A DNA stretch of 64,000 bases from Streptomyces sp. Tu6071 (GTDB lineage: Bacteria > Actinomycetota > Actinomycetes > Streptomycetales > Streptomycetaceae). Position numbers and translations under genes: made by a program. The notes under the pieces were generated by a model. The model did not search any database. It saw nothing but the letters and a program-made list of their open reading frames with translations, and was not told where the DNA came from. The stretch is from NCBI RefSeq assembly GCF_000213055.1, contig NZ_CM001165.1, positions 186,001-250,000 of the forward strand, in the 5' to 3' direction. Positions within the stretch are counted from its first letter, which is position 1. Each line of letters opens with the position of its first letter. Shown one piece after another: positions 52,732-61,942 of this stretch.

Positions 52732-53058
52732 TCAGCGGCCGACGGCCTTGCGCAGTTGCTGCTTGTTCATCGAGGAACGGCCCTGGACGTTCTTCTTCCT
52801 CGCCTCTTCGTAGAGCTGGTCGCGCGTGGGGCCCTCGGCGCCGGTGTGCGAGCGCTCGCCGCCCCGCTCGTAGCTCGACTTCGGGTCCCGCGTGGAGACC
52901 TTGCTCGCGGTGCGGGACTCGCCCGAGCGCGCCCGTTCCTTGTTCACGGTCCGCGCGGCGATCTCCTCGGCCCGGCCCTCGGACGTGCCCCGCTGCTCCT
53001 CGCTGTCCTTGATGTGCTCGTACTGGCGCTCGCGCTTGCGGTTGGAACCTGCCGGCAC
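52732..53058 (-). CDS. Small basic Rho-N-like/plasmid-stabilisation protein
   Basis: A 108-residue very hydrophilic protein. PAGSNRKRERQYEHIKDSE opens it, EEIAARTVNKERARSGESR follows, and the C-terminus GPTRDQLYEEARKKNVQGRS leads into MNKQQLRKAVG, a Rho-N/SAP-like helix pair. Streptomycete homologues start with M/V-PAGS, which supports GTG 53058 with GAGAGG eight bases upstream rather than GTG 53067. Often annotated as plasmid stabilisation protein; a nucleic-acid-binding stress role is inferred. Confidence 0.8.
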   Translation of the reverse strand: MPAGSNRKRERQYEHIKDSEEQRGTSEGRAEEIAARTVNKERARSGESRTASKVSTRDPKSSYERGGERSHTGAEGPTRDQLYEEARKKNVQGRSSMNKQQLRKAVGR

Positions 53059-53101
53059 GGTGCTCACCTCTCTCTCGGCTCGTGCGTCTCCGGTACCCCG
53101 T

Positions 53102-54232
53102 TCAGGGCTTCAGGATCACCTTCGTCCAGCCCGGCTCGCGGTCGTCGAAGTTGCGGTACGCCTCCGGCGCCTCGGCGAGGGGGAGTTCGTGCGAGACGAG
53201 GAAGGAGGGGTGGGCGCGGTCGTGGTGGATGAGCTGGGCGAGCTGCCTGTTGTACGCCTTGACGTTGGCCTGGCCCGTACGGATGCTCTGGCCCTTGAAC
53301 CAGAACTGGCCGAAGTCGAAGGGCAGTTTGCCCTCGCGGGTCAGCTCCGTCGGTGCGCCCTCGTCCTGGGGGAGGAAGACGCCGACGACGCCGATGCCGC
53401 CCGTGGCCCGTACCGAGGCGACGAGGTCGTTCATCGTGGACTCGGGCTTCTCGTGGCCCTGCGGGTCGTGCGCCTGGTAGCCGACGCACTCGCAGCCCCG
53501 GTCGGCGCCGCCGCCCGTGCGCTCCAGGATCTCCTCGATGTGCTCGCCCTTGCTGTCGTCGACCGGGATCGCCCCGGCGGCCTCGGCGAGCCGCAGCCGG
53601 TCGGGGTGCCGGTCGACGACGAGGACCTGGCTCGCGCCGCGCAGGACGGCGGAGTAGGCGGCCATGACGCCGACGGGGCCCGCGCCGTAGACGACGACGG
53701 ACTCGCCCGGCGAGACGCCCGCGAGTTCGGTGGCGTGGTAGCCGGTCGGGAAGATGTCCGCCAGCATCACGTAGTCGTTCTCCTTCTCGGCGGCGTCCTC
53801 GGGCAGGACGAGGCAGTTGAAGTCGCCCCACGGGACCCGCAGGTACTCCGCCTGGCCGCCCGCGTAGCTGCCCATCGCGGCGAAGCCGTAGGCGCCGCCC
53901 GGGGTGTCGGAGTCGACCGAGAGGCAGAAGCCGGTGTAGCCGCGCTCGCAGTTCTCGCAGAAGCCGCAGCCGATGTTGAAGGGCAGGCAGACGCGGTCCC
54001 CGACGTGGACGCCGTAGACCCCCTCGCCGGTCTCGACGACGACGCCGAGGTTCTCGTGGCCGAGGATGCGGCCCTGCTCCATGGGCGTGCGGCCCTCGTA
54101 CATGTGGAGGTCGGAGCCGCAGATGTTGGTGGACGTGACGCGGACGAGCACGTCGGTGGGGCGTTCGATCCGGGCGTCGGGTACGTCTTCGACCGCCACC
54201 TGGCGGGGGCCTTCGTAGACGAGTGCCTTCAT
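53102..54232 (-). CDS. Zinc-dependent alcohol/formaldehyde dehydrogenase
   Basis: A 376-residue medium-chain dehydrogenase of the glutathione-independent formaldehyde dehydrogenase group. Cys38 and His59/Glu60 are catalytic zinc ligands; Cys89, Cys92, Cys95 and Cys103 bind the structural zinc. GAGPVG starts the NAD-binding fold, with DRHPDRL following the second strand, which suggests NAD preference. The CECVGYQAHDP insertion is characteristic of this group. ATG 54232 follows AGGTGATC. Stress context (neighbouring DJ-1 and small basic protein genes) suggests aldehyde detoxification. Confidence 0.92.
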   Translation of the reverse strand: MKALVYEGPRQVAVEDVPDARIERPTDVLVRVTSTNICGSDLHMYEGRTPMEQGRILGHENLGVVVETGEGVYGVHVGDRVCLPFNIGCGFCENCERGYTGFCLSVDSDTPGGAYGFAAMGSYAGGQAEYLRVPWGDFNCLVLPEDAAEKENDYVMLADIFPTGYHATELAGVSPGESVVVYGAGPVGVMAAYSAVLRGASQVLVVDRHPDRLRLAEAAGAIPVDDSKGEHIEEILERTGGGADRGCECVGYQAHDPQGHEKPESTMNDLVASVRATGGIGVVGVFLPQDEGAPTELTREGKLPFDFGQFWFKGQSIRTGQANVKAYNRQLAQLIHHDRAHPSFLVSHELPLAEAPEAYRNFDDREPGWTKVILKP

Positions 54233-54646
54233 CGCGTGATCACCTGATTCCGGCCAACTGCGACGGCGCGGGAAGGGGCGTGCGGGGCGCGTCGCCCCGG
54301 GAGACTCCCTGCGCCCCGTGGTGCGTCGCCGGGGCCGCTCGCGTGCGGTTGTCGTACGGTCCGGTACCCGCTCGGGGGCCGTGCACACGGCGCGCGACTG
54401 TCCTCACGGGACCTCTCCCCAGCGTGCGCCCGCATCCGCCGCCTCGCATCCGCCACGTCGCGCAAGGCTCCTCGCGCAGCTCTCCGCACCGTCGTTTTCA
54501 CGCCAAGCTTCACTTCCGCCCGTCCAGCCTCTTGATTCCTCACCCCCCTCCGGGACCTACTGGTGGGCCGGACCTCGCACAAGGTCCTGACAACGTTGTC
54601 ACAGGAGGGTTCCGGGCCGTGTCCCGGGGCCGGGGAGGACGATCCG
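54233..54646 (+). other. Promoter region of the GH92 gene
   Basis: About 410 bases with no gene. TTGATT at 54532-54537 with a poor -10 near 54556 may be the GH92 promoter. A perfect LacI-type palindrome lies at 54588-54601. The leftward promoter for the dehydrogenase must also be here but is not clear. Confidence 0.45.
54588..54601. promoter_or_regulatory. LacI-type operator before the GH92 gene
   Basis: TGACAACGTTGTCA is a perfect 14-base palindrome sharing the CAACGTTG core with the site at 27321. It lies 45 bases before the GH92 start codon, a classic repressor position. No LacI gene is adjacent. Confidence 0.7.
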
Positions 54647-57600
54647 ATGCCGCACGGGTCCTTGTCCAGGACGTCCCGAGGGGGCAGACCGCCGTCACGC
54701 CGCAGGTCCGGGGGGCTCGTCCTCGGGACGGCCGCTCTGCTGCTGGTGGGGACGGCGCAGGGCGCCGTGGCCGCGCCGCGTGAGGCCGCGCACCGCCCGC
54801 AGACCGCTTTCGCCTCCTCCTTCGAGGACGGCCAGAGCGCGCCGGACTGGCTCAGCACCGCCGACACCGACGCCTCGGGCAAGCCGCGCCGCTCGGGCGT
54901 CGACGGCGGCTACAGCTCCGGCATCCCCGGCAACGTCACGGACCACGTGACGGATGTGCGGGCGAGCGCGGAGAACACGGCGGGCGGGGAGGTCGCGGCG
55001 AATCTCGCGGACGGCCTGCCGGGCACGAAGTGGCTGACCTTCGAGAACAAGGGCTGGGCCGAGTTCGACCTCGACGCCCCGCAGCCCGTCACGCGCTACG
55101 CGCTCGTCTCGGCCAACGACCACGACGAGCGCGATCCCCGCGACTGGACCCTCCAGGGCTCCACGGACGGCAAGGAGTGGAAGACGCTCGACACGCGCGC
55201 GGGCGAGAAGTTCACCGAGCGGGCGCAGTCGAAGACGTACGAGATCGGCGGCGCGCCCGCCGCGTACGCGCACTACCGCCTCGACGTCACCGCGAACAAC
55301 GGCGCCTCGGACGCGACCCAGCTCGCCGAGGTGCAGCTCTCCACGGGCGGCACCGATCCCGCGCCGCCGAAGGACATGAGCACGCTCGTCGACCGGGGGC
55401 CGAGCGGCTCGCCGACCGCGAAGGCGGGCGCGGGCTTCACGGGGACGCACGCGCTGCGCTACTCGGGTACGCACCGGACGAAGGGGCGCGGGTACGCGTA
55501 CAACAAGGTCTTCGACGTGAACGTGAAGGTCCGCAAGGACACGACGCTCTCGTACAAGATCTTCCCCTCGCTCCCGGCGACGGACCTCGACTACCCGGCG
55601 ACGTACGTCGCGGTCGACCTGGCCTTCACGGACGGTACGTACCTGAGCGACCTGAACGCCGTGGACCAGCTCGGCTTCCGGCTCAGCCCGCAGGGGCAGG
55701 GCGCGTCGAAGGCGCTGTACGTCAACCAGTGGAACGACCGCAGCGCGCGGATCGGGAGCGTCGCGGCGGGCAAGACGATCGACCGCGTGCTCCTCGGGTA
55801 CGACGCCGACAAGGGGCCGGACGCCTTCCGGGGCTGGGTCGACGACATCAGCGTCAAGGAGCAGGCCGCGCCGCGACCGAAGCCGTACCTCTCCGACTAC
55901 GCGATGACGACGCGCGGCACCAACTCCAGTGGTGACTTCTCGCGCGGCAACAACATCCCCGCGACCGCCGTCCCGCACGGCTTCAACTTCTGGACCCCGG
56001 TCACGAACGCGGGCTCCACGAGCTGGCTGTACGACTACGCGCGCTCCAACAACTCGGACAACCTGCCGACCATGCAGGCGATCTCGGCGAGCCACGAGCC
56101 GAGCCCGTGGATGGGCGACCGGCAGACCTTCCAGGTCATGCCCTCGCTCGCCGCCGGCACCCCGCCGACCGGGCGCACCGAGCGCGCGCTGCCCTTCCGG
56201 CACGAGAACGAGTCCGCGAAGCCGTACGAGTACTCCGTGACGTACGAGAACGGCCTGCGCGCCCAGGTCGCCCCGACCGACCACGCGGCGGCGCTCCGCT
56301 TCACCTACCCGGGCGACGACGCCTCCGTGATCTTCGACAACGTCTCGGAGCAGGGCGGCCTCACGCTCGACAAGGAGCACGGCACCGTCACCGGCTACTC
56401 CGACGTCAAGAGCGGACTGTCGACGGGGGCCACGCGGCTCTTCGTCTACGGGGTCTTCGACAAGAAGGTCACCGGCGGCGACTCCTCGGGCGTCAAGGGC
56501 TACCTGCGCTTCGACGCCGGGCGGGACCGCACGGTGACGCTGCGGCTGGCGACCTCACTCATCGGCGTCGACCAGGCGAAGGCGAACCTGGAGCAGGAGA
56601 TCCCGGGGCGCAAGAGCTACGACGCGGTGCGTGCCGACGCGCGGGCGCAGTGGGAGAAGCTCATGCGTACCGTGACGGTCGAGGGGGCGAGCGAGGACCA
56701 GCTCACGACCCTCTACTCCAGCCTGTACCGGCTCTACCTGTATCCCAACTCGGGCTTCGAGAACACCGGGAGCGGGCGCAAGCCGACGTACCAGTACGCG
56801 AGCCCGTTCTCCAAGATGCCCGGCCCGGACACGGCGACGCACACCGGGGCCAAGATCGTGGACGGCAAGGTCTACGTCAACAACGGCTTCTGGGACACGT
56901 ACCGCACCACCTGGCCCGCCTACTCGCTCCTGACGCCGAAGAAGGCGGGGGAACTGGTCGACGGCTTCGTGCAGCAGTACAAGGACGGCGGCTGGATCTC
57001 GCGCTGGTCCTCGCCGGGCTACGCGGACCTCATGACGGGGACGTCCTCGGACGTGGCCTTCGCGGACGCGTACACGAAGGGCGTGGACTTCGACGCGAAG
57101 GCGGCGTACGAGGCGGCGCTCAAGAACGCGACCGTCGTGCCGCCGTCCTCGGGCGTGGGCCGCAAGGGCATGAAGACCTCGCCGTTCCTCGGCTACACCT
57201 CGACCGACACGGGCGAGGGCATGTCGTGGGCGATGGAGGGCTACGTCAACGACTACGGCATCGGCCGCATGGGCGAGGCGCTGTACAAGAAGACCGGTGA
57301 GAAGCGGTACAAGGAGGAGTCCGAGTACTTCCTCAACCGGGCGCAGGACTACGTGAAGATGTTCGACAAGGACGCCGGCTTCTTCCAGGGCCGCAAGGCC
57401 GACGGGTCCTGGCGTCTGCCCGCGGACAAGTACGACCCGCGCGTGTGGGGCTACGACTACACCGAGACGAACGGCTGGGGGTACGCGTTCACCGCGCCGC
57501 AGGACTCGCACGGGCTCGCGAACCTCTACGGCGGGCGTGACGGGCTCGCGAAGAAGCTCGACACGTACTTCTCGACCCCCGAGACGGCGACGGCCGAGTT

Positions 57601-58519
57601 CACGGGCTCGTACGGCGGTGTCATCCACGAGATGACCGAGGCCCGCGACGTCCGCATGGGCCAGTACGGGCACAGCAACCAGGTCGCCCACCACGCCGCC
57701 TACATGTACGACGCGGCCGGGCAGCCGTGGAAGACGCAGGAGAAGGTCCGCGAGGTCCTCTCCCGCCTCTACTCGGGCAGCTCGATCGGGCAGGGCTACC
57801 ACGGTGACGAGGACAACGGCGAGCAGTCGGCGTGGTACCTCTTCTCCGCCCTCGGCTTCTACCCGCTCGTGATGGGCGGTCAGGAGTACGCGATCGGTTC
57901 GCCGCTCTTCACGAAGGCGACGCTGCGCCTGGAGAACGGCAAGAAGTTCACGGTCACCGCGCGCGGCAACAGCACGAAGAACATCTACGTGCAGAGCGTG
58001 CGGCTCAACGGCAAGAAGTACGACTCGACCGCGCTCCCGAGCGACGCCGTCGCGAAGGGCGGCACGCTGGAGTTCGTCATGGGCCCGAAGCCCTCGTCGT
58101 GGGGCAGCGGCAAGAACGCGGGACCGCGTTCGCTCACGCAGGGCGACGCGGTCGCGAAGCCCCGCTCCGACGCGCTCCTGGACGGCCAGGGTCCGCTCAC
58201 GGACAACACCTCGGCGACCGAGGGGCCGCTCACGCAGGACGAGCTGCCCGTGGGCAAGGCCGTGAAGGCGGCGCAGTACACGCTCACGTCGGCGGACCGG
58301 GCCAAGGCACCGAGCGGCTGGGTGCTCCAGGGCTCGGCGGACGGGACCTCGTGGCGGGACCTGGACAAGCGCGGTGGTGAATCCTTCGCGTACGACCAGC
58401 AGACGCGCGTCTTCTCGGTCGCGCACCCGGGGACGTACGCGCACTACCGGATCGTGCCGGACGGCGGCGGGACGGACACCTCGGCGCCGCGCGTGGCGGA
58501 GGTGGAGCTGCTGGGCTGA
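54647..58519 (+). CDS. Secreted GH92 alpha-mannosidase with F5/8-type domains
   Basis: A secreted enzyme of about 1290 residues. A basic N-terminus and hydrophobic stretch ending AVAA form the signal. An N-terminal discoidin/CBM32-like region (VTDVRASAENTAGGEVAANL, LVSANDHDERDPRDWTLQGS) precedes the GH92 core, which shows KVYVNNGFWDTYRTTWPAY, the GYTSTDTGEGMSW segment and GYHGDEDNGEQSAW near residue 1050, the calcium and catalytic region. A second partial F5/8-like domain ends the protein. GH92 enzymes are calcium-dependent exo-alpha-mannosidases that trim N-glycans and fungal mannan. GGGGAGGA precedes ATG 54647; a LacI-type palindrome lies upstream. Confidence 0.93.
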   Translation: MPHGSLSRTSRGGRPPSRRRSGGLVLGTAALLLVGTAQGAVAAPREAAHRPQTAFASSFEDGQSAPDWLSTADTDASGKPRRSGVDGGYSSGIPGNVTDHVTDVRASAENTAGGEVAANLADGLPGTKWLTFENKGWAEFDLDAPQPVTRYALVSANDHDERDPRDWTLQGSTDGKEWKTLDTRAGEKFTERAQSKTYEIGGAPAAYAHYRLDVTANNGASDATQLAEVQLSTGGTDPAPPKDMSTLVDRGPSGSPTAKAGAGFTGTHALRYSGTHRTKGRGYAYNKVFDVNVKVRKDTTLSYKIFPSLPATDLDYPATYVAVDLAFTDGTYLSDLNAVDQLGFRLSPQGQGASKALYVNQWNDRSARIGSVAAGKTIDRVLLGYDADKGPDAFRGWVDDISVKEQAAPRPKPYLSDYAMTTRGTNSSGDFSRGNNIPATAVPHGFNFWTPVTNAGSTSWLYDYARSNNSDNLPTMQAISASHEPSPWMGDRQTFQVMPSLAAGTPPTGRTERALPFRHENESAKPYEYSVTYENGLRAQVAPTDHAAALRFTYPGDDASVIFDNVSEQGGLTLDKEHGTVTGYSDVKSGLSTGATRLFVYGVFDKKVTGGDSSGVKGYLRFDAGRDRTVTLRLATSLIGVDQAKANLEQEIPGRKSYDAVRADARAQWEKLMRTVTVEGASEDQLTTLYSSLYRLYLYPNSGFENTGSGRKPTYQYASPFSKMPGPDTATHTGAKIVDGKVYVNNGFWDTYRTTWPAYSLLTPKKAGELVDGFVQQYKDGGWISRWSSPGYADLMTGTSSDVAFADAYTKGVDFDAKAAYEAALKNATVVPPSSGVGRKGMKTSPFLGYTSTDTGEGMSWAMEGYVNDYGIGRMGEALYKKTGEKRYKEESEYFLNRAQDYVKMFDKDAGFFQGRKADGSWRLPADKYDPRVWGYDYTETNGWGYAFTAPQDSHGLANLYGGRDGLAKKLDTYFSTPETATAEFTGSYGGVIHEMTEARDVRMGQYGHSNQVAHHAAYMYDAAGQPWKTQEKVREVLSRLYSGSSIGQGYHGDEDNGEQSAWYLFSALGFYPLVMGGQEYAIGSPLFTKATLRLENGKKFTVTARGNSTKNIYVQSVRLNGKKYDSTALPSDAVAKGGTLEFVMGPKPSSWGSGKNAGPRSLTQGDAVAKPRSDALLDGQGPLTDNTSATEGPLTQDELPVGKAVKAAQYTLTSADRAKAPSGWVLQGSADGTSWRDLDKRGGESFAYDQQTRVFSVAHPGTYAHYRIVPDGGGTDTSAPRVAEVELLG

Positions 58520-58538
58520 GCGGCACCCGTACGTGAGT

Positions 58539-58575
58539 GACCCGGCCCCGGACCCGTACGGTCCGGGGCCGGGTC
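58539..58575. terminator. Perfect hairpin terminator after GH92
   Basis: GACCCGGCCCCGGACC (58539-58554) pairs perfectly with its complement (58560-58575) around CGTAC. Between convergent genes, so probably bidirectional. Confidence 0.8.
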
Positions 58576-58627
58576 GCGTGCGGGGGAAGGGTGCCGGTCC
58601 GCGCGTGTGGTCCGGGACTCCCGCGGG

Positions 58628-59446
58628 TCACGCCTTGCGTGCCACCGCCGCGTACGTCGAGCTGACCCGCCCGTCCTGTCCCGGCACCCGCTCGCCGAGT
58701 TCCGGGTGCCACTCCTCGGCGAGGACGACGCCGGGTCCGACCGTCTCGAAGCCGTCGAGGAAGCGGGTGAACTCTGCGCGGGTGCGCAGCGCCGCGGTGA
58801 GACCCTTCGCGCGGTAGGTGCCGCTCGCCCGTGCGACGTCCCCGGGCGCGTGGAAGTCGGCGGTGAAGTGCGACATCACGAGGTGGCTGCCGGGGGCCAG
58901 AGCGTCCTTGAGCGCGGTGACGAGTGCGTGGGCGCCGTCCTCGTCGCGGATGAAGTGGAGCAGCGCGACGAGCGAGAGGGCGACGGGCCGGGAGAGGTCG
59001 AGGGTCTTGGCGGCGAGCGCGAGGACCGCCTCGGTGTCGTGCGCGTCGACGAGGGCGAAGTCGAGCGCGCCCTCGGGGGTGCCGTGGAGGAGGGCTTCCG
59101 CGTGGGCCATGACGATCGGGTCGCGGTCGCAGTAGACGACGCGCGCCTCGGGCCGCACGCTCTGCGCGACCTGGTGCAGGTTGGGCTCGGTGGGGATGCC
59201 GGAGCCGACGTCGAGGAACTGGTCGATGCCCCGCGTGGCGAGCCAGCGCGTGGCCCGGCGCATGAAGGCGCGGTTCATCCGTGCCATGAGCGGGAGCTGG
59301 GGCTCCAGGGCGACCATCTGGCGCCCGAGCTCCTCGTCCACCGGATAGTTGTCCTTGCCTCCGAGCATCCAGTCGTACATGCGCGCGGGGTGCGGCCTGC
59401 TGGTGTCCACCCTCGCCGCCGCGCCCGCGTCCTGGGGTTCCGGCAT
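58628..59446 (-). CDS. SAM-dependent methyltransferase (DUF574 / Methyltransf_19)
   Basis: A 272-residue methyltransferase of the DUF574 family, expanded in streptomycetes. HPARMYDWMLGGKDNYPVD is the family hallmark, QFLDVGSGIPTEPNLHQ the SAM-binding glycine loop, VVYCDRDPIVMAHAEALL the second strand, and RPVALSLVALLHFI the fourth. Substrate unknown; members often lie by regulators or secondary-metabolite genes. ATG 59446 is preferred to ATG 59461 because AGGGAG is correctly spaced. Confidence 0.9.
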   Translation of the reverse strand: MPEPQDAGAAARVDTSRPHPARMYDWMLGGKDNYPVDEELGRQMVALEPQLPLMARMNRAFMRRATRWLATRGIDQFLDVGSGIPTEPNLHQVAQSVRPEARVVYCDRDPIVMAHAEALLHGTPEGALDFALVDAHDTEAVLALAAKTLDLSRPVALSLVALLHFIRDEDGAHALVTALKDALAPGSHLVMSHFTADFHAPGDVARASGTYRAKGLTAALRTRAEFTRFLDGFETVGPGVVLAEEWHPELGERVPGQDGRVSSTYAAVARKA

Positions 59447-59525
59447 CGTCAACTCCCTCATTGCCCTGCGGTGTTGCTCAAGGGGGCACGATTCTAGGCG
59501 AGTTGCGCGTGGGGCGGGCGGGCGC

Positions 59526-59556
59526 GAGGCGCCGCCCGTACTCGGGGCGGCGCCTC
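59526..59556 (-). terminator. Terminator of the alginate-lyase-family gene
   Basis: GAGGCGCCGCCC (59526-59537) pairs perfectly with GGGCGGCGCCTC (59545-59556), 20 bases past the stop of the leftward gene. Confidence 0.7.
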
Positions 59557-59575
59557 TTGTCTCGTATCCCGTACG

Positions 59576-60793
59576 TCAGTTGGGGTTGTCGCCGTGGGTC
59601 AGGGTCTCCCAGGCGACGAAGAGGTTGTTGCTGCCCGCCGGGCGCTGCTGCTCGGTGAGCCGCTGGGTGTTGGTCATGGCGATGCCGAGGCGGTTGTGCA
59701 GGGCGTTGTAGCCCATCTCGGTGACCGGCCCGAGGCCGCGGTTCACGCTGCCGCCGCACAGCCAGCTCGGCGGGGCCTCGCCCAGCTCGTACTTCGCCTG
59801 GAAGCCGAGCGCCTGCCGCAGCCGCTCGCCGACGTCCGTGCCGTAGAGGTCCGCGCCCTGGATGCGGCTGGTCTCGGCGACGTGCGAGATCGAGGAGATC
59901 CCGTACCCGGTGTGGGTGAAGTCGCGGCAGGTCTCCTGCGTGAGCCCGGTGACGAAAGTCGACTGGCCCTGCCAGTAGTTGATGATCTTCTGGCGGGTGT
60001 CGAGGTTCTGGCTCGGGACGGTCTTCGGCAGCTCGCCGTCCGAGGAGAGGTAGACGTAGGCAGCGGTCCGCGTGCGGAACTTCGCCATGGCGGTGTCGTA
60101 CGAGCTCTTGTCGTCGAGGTAGACGGAGATGCCGATCGCCGCCTCCAGGATCGTCAGCTCCCAGTTCCCGTTGGAGTTGGAGCCCTTGATGACGACGGGG
60201 AGGTAGACCTGCCGGAGCATCGTGTCGAAGCGGGCGCGCTGGGTCCAGGCGCCGGTGTAGGTGTGCTTGATCAGCTCGGCGGCCTTGGGCCAGGAGGAGC
60301 CCGCCCAGCCGGTCTGGAGCGGGGCGTTGCTGTTGGTGTGGTTCTGGATCGTCCCCGACCAGGCGTCCATGAGCTGGATCGCCTTCTGCGCGTAGCGCTC
60401 GTCGCGGGTGAGATACCAGGCGAGCGCGTCGGTGTACGCGGCTATCGCGTCCTCGCGCTCGTCGGTGCAGCCGTAGTTGGGGTTGGAGTACGAGCCGCAC
60501 TCGACCGTCGCGCGCGGCTTGGGCGTGCGGTTGAGGTCGGCGTACTTGCTCGCCATCATCTGGTCGAAGGCGCCCTTCCAGGGCTGCGCCCCGGCCTGCA
60601 CCTTGCCGCGCACGAAGTCGAGCTGGCTCTGCGAGACGGTCACGCCGGGGTGCGTGAAGGCGGCGGGCGCGGCCTCGGCCCTGCCCGCACCCGGCCGGGC
60701 GAGCAGCGCGGCGACGAGGGCGACGAGCGTCGCGGCGACGAGCAGGTGGGGGGAGGACCGGCCGCGGTGGGGGCGCCGGGAGAAAGCTTCCAT
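59576..60793 (-). CDS. Secreted alginate-lyase-family polysaccharide lyase
   Basis: A secreted protein of 405 residues. The N-terminal hydrophobic stretch LLVAATLVALVAALLA ends before GRAEAAPA, a signal peptide. The mature part is an alpha/alpha barrel of the alginate_lyase (PF05426) type: YTDALAWYLTRDERYAQKAI, TIQNHTNSNAPLQTGWAGS and NGNWELTILEAAIGI, the last corresponding to the family's Asn-Trp/His-containing helix. Members cleave uronic-acid polymers by beta-elimination; both alginate and glucuronan lyases are known, so the polymer is unresolved. Strong promoter 60852-60880 upstream; a solitary gene. Confidence 0.82.
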   Translation of the reverse strand: MEAFSRRPHRGRSSPHLLVAATLVALVAALLARPGAGRAEAAPAAFTHPGVTVSQSQLDFVRGKVQAGAQPWKGAFDQMMASKYADLNRTPKPRATVECGSYSNPNYGCTDEREDAIAAYTDALAWYLTRDERYAQKAIQLMDAWSGTIQNHTNSNAPLQTGWAGSSWPKAAELIKHTYTGAWTQRARFDTMLRQVYLPVVIKGSNSNGNWELTILEAAIGISVYLDDKSSYDTAMAKFRTRTAAYVYLSSDGELPKTVPSQNLDTRQKIINYWQGQSTFVTGLTQETCRDFTHTGYGISSISHVAETSRIQGADLYGTDVGERLRQALGFQAKYELGEAPPSWLCGGSVNRGLGPVTEMGYNALHNRLGIAMTNTQRLTEQQRPAGSNNLFVAWETLTHGDNPN

Positions 60794-60799
60794 GAGAAC

Positions 60800-60819
60800 T
60801 CATTCCCGTATGTGAATGA
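60800..60819. promoter_or_regulatory. Inverted repeat in the lyase leader
   Basis: TCATTC (60800-60805) and GAATGA (60814-60819) flank CCGTATGT, immediately upstream of the lyase start codon and overlapping its ribosome site. Either an operator or a small hairpin. Confidence 0.4.
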
Positions 60820-60851
60820 AATTCGCACGCTCGAATGCGTACTGCTGACAG

Positions 60852-60880
60852 ACCATAGGTATGCACCAATGGGGCGTCAA
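60852..60880 (-). promoter_or_regulatory. Promoter of the alginate-lyase-family gene
   Basis: On the minus strand TTGACG (60880-60875) and TATGGT (60857-60852) are separated by exactly 17 bases, a near-consensus vegetative promoter, giving a leader of about 50 bases. Confidence 0.7.
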
Positions 60881-61186
60881 GAAGCGTGCACCTCTTGAAA
60901 ACGGGGCGCTCGACGGAGCGGAAGCGCCGGCCCCTCGCGGCGCGGCCGTCCGGCCCGTCACCGCCCGGCGGTCCGGCCCGTCACCGCCGTCCTTCCCGGC
61001 ATGACGGGGGCCTGACCCCTCCGCGCGCCCGTCGGGCGCCCGTTCTACGGGTGAACGCCGCCCCGGAACCGCCCCTGGGGACCGCCCCGGCTGGCACGCT
61101 GCTTCCGATCATCCGATGAGCCTCCGGATGCCGGTCCAGCCTGCCGGTGCGCCGCGCGGGGCCCTCGGCGGTCCGGAAGGGGGGCC
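60881..61186 (+). other. Spacer before the cis-prenyltransferase gene
   Basis: About 300 GC-rich bases with no supported gene. It contains a direct repeat of CGGTCCGGCCCGTCACCGCC (near 60945-60985), but no clear promoter or operator for the prenyltransferase pair was seen. Confidence 0.4.
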
Positions 61187-61942
61187 ATGACGGTCGGGGA
61201 CGAGGACGCCGCCACGCGGACGGGGCGGGGGCCGCGCCATGTCGCGTGCGTGATGGACGGCAACGGGCGCTGGGCCGAGCGGCGCTCGCTGCCGAGGACC
61301 GCCGGGCACCGGGCCGCCGAGACGACGGTGATCGACATCATCGAGGCGGCCCGCTCGGCCGGGGTCGAGTGGCTGAGCCTGTACGCCTTCTCGACCGAGA
61401 ACTGGAGCCGCCCCAGCGCCGAGGTCGGCTATCTCATGGACCTCGTGCGGCACACCGTGCACAAGCACGCCCCGCTCCTGCACGCGCGCGGCATCCGCTG
61501 CCGTTTCCTCGGCGCCGACGACGCCCGCGTCCCGGAGGGCCTCGCCAGGGACTTCGCCGACCTCACCACCCTGACCGCCGGAAACCGCGGGATGACCCTC
61601 ACGATCGCCTTCGACCACGGCGGGCGCGGCGACATCGTCGCGGCCGCGCGCTCCCTGATCCGCGCCGGCGTGCCCGCCGAGGAGGTCACCGAGCGCAGCT
61701 TCGCCACCCACCTGCCCTTCCCCGACACCCCTGACGTGGACCTCGTGATCCGCACCTCGGGAGAGCAGCGCATCTCCAACTTCATGCTCTGGCAGGTCGC
61801 CTACGCGGAATGGGTCTTCCCCACCGTGCTGTGGCCCGACTTCCGCGCCCCGCACTTCCTGGAGTGCCTGCACCACTACCGGCACCGCGAGCGCCGCTTC
61901 GGCGGCGTACCGGCCCAGCAGAACGGAACCACCGCCCCATGA
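61187..61942 (+). CDS. uppS: cis-Prenyltransferase (isoprenyl transferase, UppS family)
   Basis: A 251-residue cis-prenyl diphosphate synthase. MDGNGRWA (23-30) holds the catalytic Asp24; LSLYAFSTENWSRP and RTSGEQRISNFMLWQ with AYAEW complete the five conserved regions. The enzyme condenses isopentenyl diphosphate onto an allylic primer, making cis-polyprenyl diphosphates. Streptomycetes usually have several copies; this one is coupled (ATGA) to a DUF2236/EF-hand protein and so may serve a specialised product rather than cell-wall undecaprenyl phosphate. AAGGGGGG precedes the ATG. Confidence 0.92.
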   Translation: MTVGDEDAATRTGRGPRHVACVMDGNGRWAERRSLPRTAGHRAAETTVIDIIEAARSAGVEWLSLYAFSTENWSRPSAEVGYLMDLVRHTVHKHAPLLHARGIRCRFLGADDARVPEGLARDFADLTTLTAGNRGMTLTIAFDHGGRGDIVAAARSLIRAGVPAEEVTERSFATHLPFPDTPDVDLVIRTSGEQRISNFMLWQVAYAEWVFPTVLWPDFRAPHFLECLHHYRHRERRFGGVPAQQNGTTAP

